Of a DNA stretch of 16,754 bases, positions 13,575 to 16,754 are shown one piece after another; positions within the stretch are counted from its first letter, which is position 1, and every line of letters starts with the position of its first letter. A program made the translations under genes and the position numbers. Where the stretch lies: contig JAGHTR010000137.1 in NCBI GenBank assembly GCA_018065205.1, positions 1 to 16,754 of the forward strand. Direction: 5' to 3'. The notes below the pieces were generated by a model. It had not been told where the DNA came from and ran no database searches. It saw only the letters and a list, made by a program, of their open reading frames with translations. The DNA is from Candidatus Colicola caccequi (GTDB lineage Bacteria; Bacteroidota; Bacteroidia; Bacteroidales; Paludibacteraceae).

Positions 13575-16192
13575 AAAATAATAAACCCGTAGATGCTATT
13601 AAGCACGCGAATGACAAACGAGTTAGTATCCCCACTACTGAATTAGCAGGAGAAGAAGCGGCAGTCATTGCCGATGACCCTAAAACGGCTAAATATCAGC
13701 AATTCAAGCATGAGTTCACCAGAGGACGTGACCCCGAACTCTATTGGCTGAATAAATACGACAATGATGATGAGGAAACACAATCTCCCGATTTAAAGGT
13801 AGATATTCGTTCGCTCTATGTGCATGAGGATGTGCAGCCGGAAATGCTCATCAATCGCCTTTATAAGATGCGGGAGGAAAAGTCTGCCGGTATGCTTGAC
13901 CAAATGGACTTGTTCGCCACGGACGAAATGAAAACGGCTGTAGAGGACGAATTGGAGCGTGTTGCCGATTATTACCACCATAATTCGGATTGGAAGAACC
14001 GACTTATTCAAGGCGATTCGTTGTTAGTGATGAACTCGCTTCTCAAACGCGAAGGCATGGCTGGTAAGGTGCAGATGGTGTATATTGACCCTCCCTATGG
14101 TATTAAGTATGGAAGTAACTGGCAAATGAAGTTAAATTCGCGTGAAGTCAAAGATAATGATGAATCTATTTCTGGCGAACCCGAAATGATTAAAGCATAT
14201 CGCGACACATGGGAATATGGAATTCATTCGTATCTAACGTATTTGAGAGATAGATTGATATTGTCAAGAGAATTGTTGTCTCAAAGTGGTAGTGTTTTTG
14301 TACAAATAAGTGATGATAATGTTCATTTAGTTCGAAATTTGTTAGACGAGATATTTGGCAGTGATAATTATGTAGCACAAATAATATATCAAAAAACATC
14401 AAATGCTACTGCTGATAAATTAGCAAGTGTGTCTGATTATATTTTATGGTACGCTAAAGACATTGTTTCAGTTAAATATCGGCAATTATATATTCCCAAA
14501 GAATATGGTGGAGAAGGTGGTGATGCGTATAAGTATATTGAATTTGAGGATGGAAAAAGAATGACAATTGCAGCATATGAGAAAGAAACTGGAATAAAAT
14601 TTAATTATGATAAGAGACCAAAAGGTTCCAAGATATACCGATTAGGGGATTTAACTTCTCAAACTGGATCAGAATCAATCAGATTCCCGATAGAATTTAA
14701 TAATCAAGTATTTCGCATATATGGAACAAGAGGATGGCGTACTAGTAAAGAAGGTATAGAAAAATTAATGCGACTGAATAGAATCGAAGCGCAAAAGAAT
14801 ACATTGGGGTACGTTTTTTATTTTGAAGATTTCCCAATTAGAGTTTTAACAAATTTGTGGACTGATACTTCAAGCTCTGTTGGTGGTGGTGAGAAAATAT
14901 ATGTTGTTCAATCCGCACTTAAACCAATTCAACGTTGTATGTTGATGTGTACCGACCCCGGAGATTTGGTGTTAGATCCAACTTGCGGCAGCGGTACAAC
15001 GGCATTTGTTGCAGAACAATGGGGAAGACGCTGGATTACAATGGATACAAGTCGGATTGCCCTTAACATAGCCAAAAAACGTTTATCCACCGCTGTTTAT
15101 CCCTATTATGAACTTTTTGATAAAGAGAGTAATGATGTGCGCCAAGGATTTATCTATAAACAAGTACCTCACATCACTCTAAAATCGTTGGCTAACGACG
15201 AAGAACCGGAAATGGAAACCCTTTATGACCAACCTAAAGAGGATAAATCCAAACTTCGTGTAAGTGGTCCATTTACCGTTGAGACCTTGCAAAGTTTCAA
15301 TGTGATGTCTCCCGAAGAAATAGATACTCGTCCCGATGAAGCGGAAGAAAACCGCATCTTCCAACAACGTGTTTTTGACCATTTAATGGCAGCAGGTATC
15401 CGCAATGGGGACAAATCGCAAAAAGCAACGTTCCACAATGTAGAACCCGTGGCAAGTCCGTACCTACACGCAAAAGGATATTACACCGATGGCAATGGCA
15501 ATGAACGTTTGGTGTATTTCCACATCGGTCCTAAATTTGGTTCTGTAACCAAAGTGGCAGTAACAAGAGCCATACAAGAGTTCCGTCCGAAAGCACAAAC
15601 AGAAGGTGCATCGTGGCTCGTGCTATTAGGTTTCTCGTTTGAGGACAACATCAATGATAAGGACTACAACTTAGGTACATATTCCGTTTCTAAAGTCCGT
15701 ATGCACGATGACTTGATGCAAGATGGATTGCTCAAGAAGGACAAAGGTGCTGGTTCTTTCATTACCATTGGTGAGCCCGACATCGAACTGGTTAAAGATA
15801 GCGAAACAACCTGCCATACGGAAATACGTGGTTTGGATATTTACGACCCTATCAAAGACGATGTGAAGGCACGTTCAGTAGAAGATATTGCTTATTGGGA
15901 GTTGGATGATAACTACGACGGGCAGCAATTTGTAGTGCGTTCTATTCACTTCTGCGGTGGAGATAAGAAAGAGTTTGACAACTGGCGCAAGGGCTTAGGT
16001 AATTTGGCAAAAGCATCTCAAAAAACAAAGAAACAGGCAGAATCTACTTTGCGTTTAGAGTTCAATGATGAAATTTGGGAAACCTTGTATGGCTTTGAGT
16101 CCGCTCCTATCCCTTATGAGAAAGGGCGCCGTATTGCAGTCCGTGTTGTAAGCCAATTTGGAGAAGAATCTACCAAAGTAATTACCATTTGA
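13571..16192 (+). CDS. type III DNA methyltransferase, Mod subunit (adenine-specific, beta class)
   Basis: An 873-residue N6-adenine methyltransferase giving both target recognition and self-protection to the type III complex. The catalytic DPPY is at 173-176 and the AdoMet-binding DPTCGSGT at 469-476, an order that defines the beta class. About 290 residues between them hold the target-recognition region. That central stretch (roughly bases 14200-14930) is clearly AT-richer than the flanks: by hand, 33 G+C in the 120 bases 14281-14400 against 25 in the 60 bases 13981-14040. It also uses AGA for Arg where the flanks favour CGT. This points to exchange of the recognition domain. About 390 residues follow the AdoMet motif, longer than EcoP15I Mod. 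No simple-sequence repeat suited to phase variation was seen. Confidence 0.93.
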   Translation: MKNNKPVDAIKHANDKRVSIPTTELAGEEAAVIADDPKTAKYQQFKHEFTRGRDPELYWLNKYDNDDEETQSPDLKVDIRSLYVHEDVQPEMLINRLYKMREEKSAGMLDQMDLFATDEMKTAVEDELERVADYYHHNSDWKNRLIQGDSLLVMNSLLKREGMAGKVQMVYIDPPYGIKYGSNWQMKLNSREVKDNDESISGEPEMIKAYRDTWEYGIHSYLTYLRDRLILSRELLSQSGSVFVQISDDNVHLVRNLLDEIFGSDNYVAQIIYQKTSNATADKLASVSDYILWYAKDIVSVKYRQLYIPKEYGGEGGDAYKYIEFEDGKRMTIAAYEKETGIKFNYDKRPKGSKIYRLGDLTSQTGSESIRFPIEFNNQVFRIYGTRGWRTSKEGIEKLMRLNRIEAQKNTLGYVFYFEDFPIRVLTNLWTDTSSSVGGGEKIYVVQSALKPIQRCMLMCTDPGDLVLDPTCGSGTTAFVAEQWGRRWITMDTSRIALNIAKKRLSTAVYPYYELFDKESNDVRQGFIYKQVPHITLKSLANDEEPEMETLYDQPKEDKSKLRVSGPFTVETLQSFNVMSPEEIDTRPDEAEENRIFQQRVFDHLMAAGIRNGDKSQKATFHNVEPVASPYLHAKGYYTDGNGNERLVYFHIGPKFGSVTKVAVTRAIQEFRPKAQTEGASWLVLLGFSFEDNINDKDYNLGTYSVSKVRMHDDLMQDGLLKKDKGAGSFITIGEPDIELVKDSETTCHTEIRGLDIYDPIKDDVKARSVEDIAYWELDDNYDGQQFVVRSIHFCGGDKKEFDNWRKGLGNLAKASQKTKKQAESTLRLEFNDEIWETLYGFESAPIPYEKGRRIAVRVVSQFGEESTKVITI

Positions 16193-16196
16193 CACC

Positions 16197-16238
16197 ATGT
16201 TTATGGCCTCTACGGCCCAACAGAACCAGAAAAAGTAA
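16197..16238 (+). other. possible 13-residue leader ORF between mod and the regulator gene
   Basis: ATG at 16197, 5 bases after the mod stop, encodes MFMASTAQQNQKK before TAA. The segment contains GGCC-TCTAC-GGCC (16205-16217), a small dyad. It could couple translation or serve as an operator, and it may equally be noise. Confidence 0.15.
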
Positions 16239-16267
16239 TCATTCGTAAATCATAAAACTAATGTAAT

Positions 16268-16504
16268 ATGCCAACAGGACTACCGACAGAAGAATTTATT
16301 AAATTTGGAGCTCGACTTAGACAATTGCGTATCAAAAAGGGATTGTCTCAAGCAGAAATGGTGGACATAAGTGGAGGGTTATTGCGCATGGGGTCTGTAA
16401 TTGCTATTGAAAACGGGAAATACAATGTGGGGATGAGCCAGGTTTTGGCTTATGTCCGGCTACTTGGTTATAAGTTGGAGCCCATTGAATACCCCCCGAC
16501 TTAA
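16268..16504 (+). CDS. XRE/HipB-type helix-turn-helix regulator, controller-like
   Basis: A 78-residue protein made almost only of a Cro/C1-type HTH. FGARLRQLRIKKGLSQAEM (13-31) covers helix 1 and the start of helix 2. A slightly extended turn follows (SGGLLRMGSVIAIENGKYN, 35-53), then LAYVRLLGYKLEPI. Size and fold match controller (C) proteins of restriction-modification systems and HipB/antitoxin-type repressors. It lies 75 bases after mod with no TAnnTTTG promoter between, so it is probably on the res-mod transcript. Control of the R-M operon is an inference from position. No partner toxin gene is visible. Confidence 0.8.
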   Translation: MPTGLPTEEFIKFGARLRQLRIKKGLSQAEMVDISGGLLRMGSVIAIENGKYNVGMSQVLAYVRLLGYKLEPIEYPPT

Positions 16505-16534
16505 AAAGATAGTAACTTTCCCTTATTAACCCTT

Positions 16535-16580
16535 GCGGGGCAGAAAACAATTCGTTCTCTGCCTCGCATCGCTTTTGTTT
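16535..16580 (+). terminator. intrinsic terminator closing the R-M operon
   Basis: GCGGGGCAGA (16535-16544) pairs with TCTGCCTCGC (16558-16567), ten pairs with one G-U, around a 13-base loop. ATCGCTTTTGTTT follows. It begins 31 bases after the regulator stop. Confidence 0.65.
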
Positions 16581-16630
16581 GCCTATGTTTTTCGCGTAAT
16601 TTCCGTGTGATTACTGCCTGATTGCCGCGT

Positions 16631-16745
16631 TAGTCTACTAGGATATAAAGCCCATCCTTGCAAGGCACATGTATGCAGCATTTCCCCTCTGTTGATGTAG
16701 AAGTTGGTCATGACCAACTGACCAACTTCGTTGCAACTAATTAGT
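16631..16745. repeat. cluster of short perfect palindromes at the window's right end
   Basis: Within about 115 bases: TAGT-CT-ACTA (16631-16640), CCTTGCAAGG (16656-16665), AGTTGGTCATGACCAACT (16702-16719), a further GACCAACTTC (16720-16729) able to pair with GAAGTTGGTC (16700-16709), GTTGCAAC (16730-16737) and ACTAATTAGT (16736-16745). GTGATTACT (16607-16615) is also inverted at 16743-16751. No gene is seen from 16505 to the end. This may be a regulatory region for a gene beyond the window, a repeat element or an island border. Confidence 0.45.
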
Positions 16746-16754
16746 AATCACGCA

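Noticed and set aside
13571..16192. Phase-variable simple repeats in mod
   Set aside because: I saw no long homopolymer or short tandem repeat tract in res or mod. The A6 runs near 11730-11755 in res are too short.
16268..16504. Toxin-antitoxin module
   Set aside because: Only the HTH half is present and no partner-sized toxin gene is adjacent within the window.

Overview
The window reads as chromosomal DNA of a Bacteroidota member, most likely order Bacteroidales. Promoters match the phylum-specific TTTG-N20-TAnnTTTG pattern in several places, most genes lack an obvious Shine-Dalgarno sequence, and the AsmA, M3-peptidase and beta-barrel proteins are of Bacteroidales type. Genus cannot be settled from sequence alone.

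Left half (1-8950) is core genome. On the + strand, a 5'-truncated AsmA-family gene, a lipoprotein M3 metallopeptidase and a small membrane protein are tightly packed. They meet convergently with a thiamine salvage cluster on the - strand (thiM-thiE-thiD), which is headed by a TPP riboswitch and preceded by an outer-membrane beta-barrel gene. A divergent promoter pair at about 8260-8350 separates that gene from a + strand unit: a structured leader with a boxA-like site, tRNA-Glu(UUC), rpsT and a strong terminator.

Right half (about 8960-16600) looks like a defence island placed just downstream of rpsT. It holds a RhuM-family protein with a C-terminal PLD-like domain, a 447-base gap, a type III restriction-modification pair in the order res then mod with overlapping start and stop codons, and a small XRE-type regulator followed by a terminator. 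The mod gene carries an AT-rich central segment where target recognition would sit, which suggests specificity exchange. The last 170 bases are full of short palindromes and have no recognisable gene.

The most unusual feature is in the gap before res. Two diverged copies of the same roughly 80-nt three-helix RNA lie head to head (10027-10112 on -, 10187-10275 on +). Short sequence blocks in the loops and joins are conserved while stem bases differ in a compensating way, and the + copy ends in a seven-U terminator. I do not recognise this RNA.
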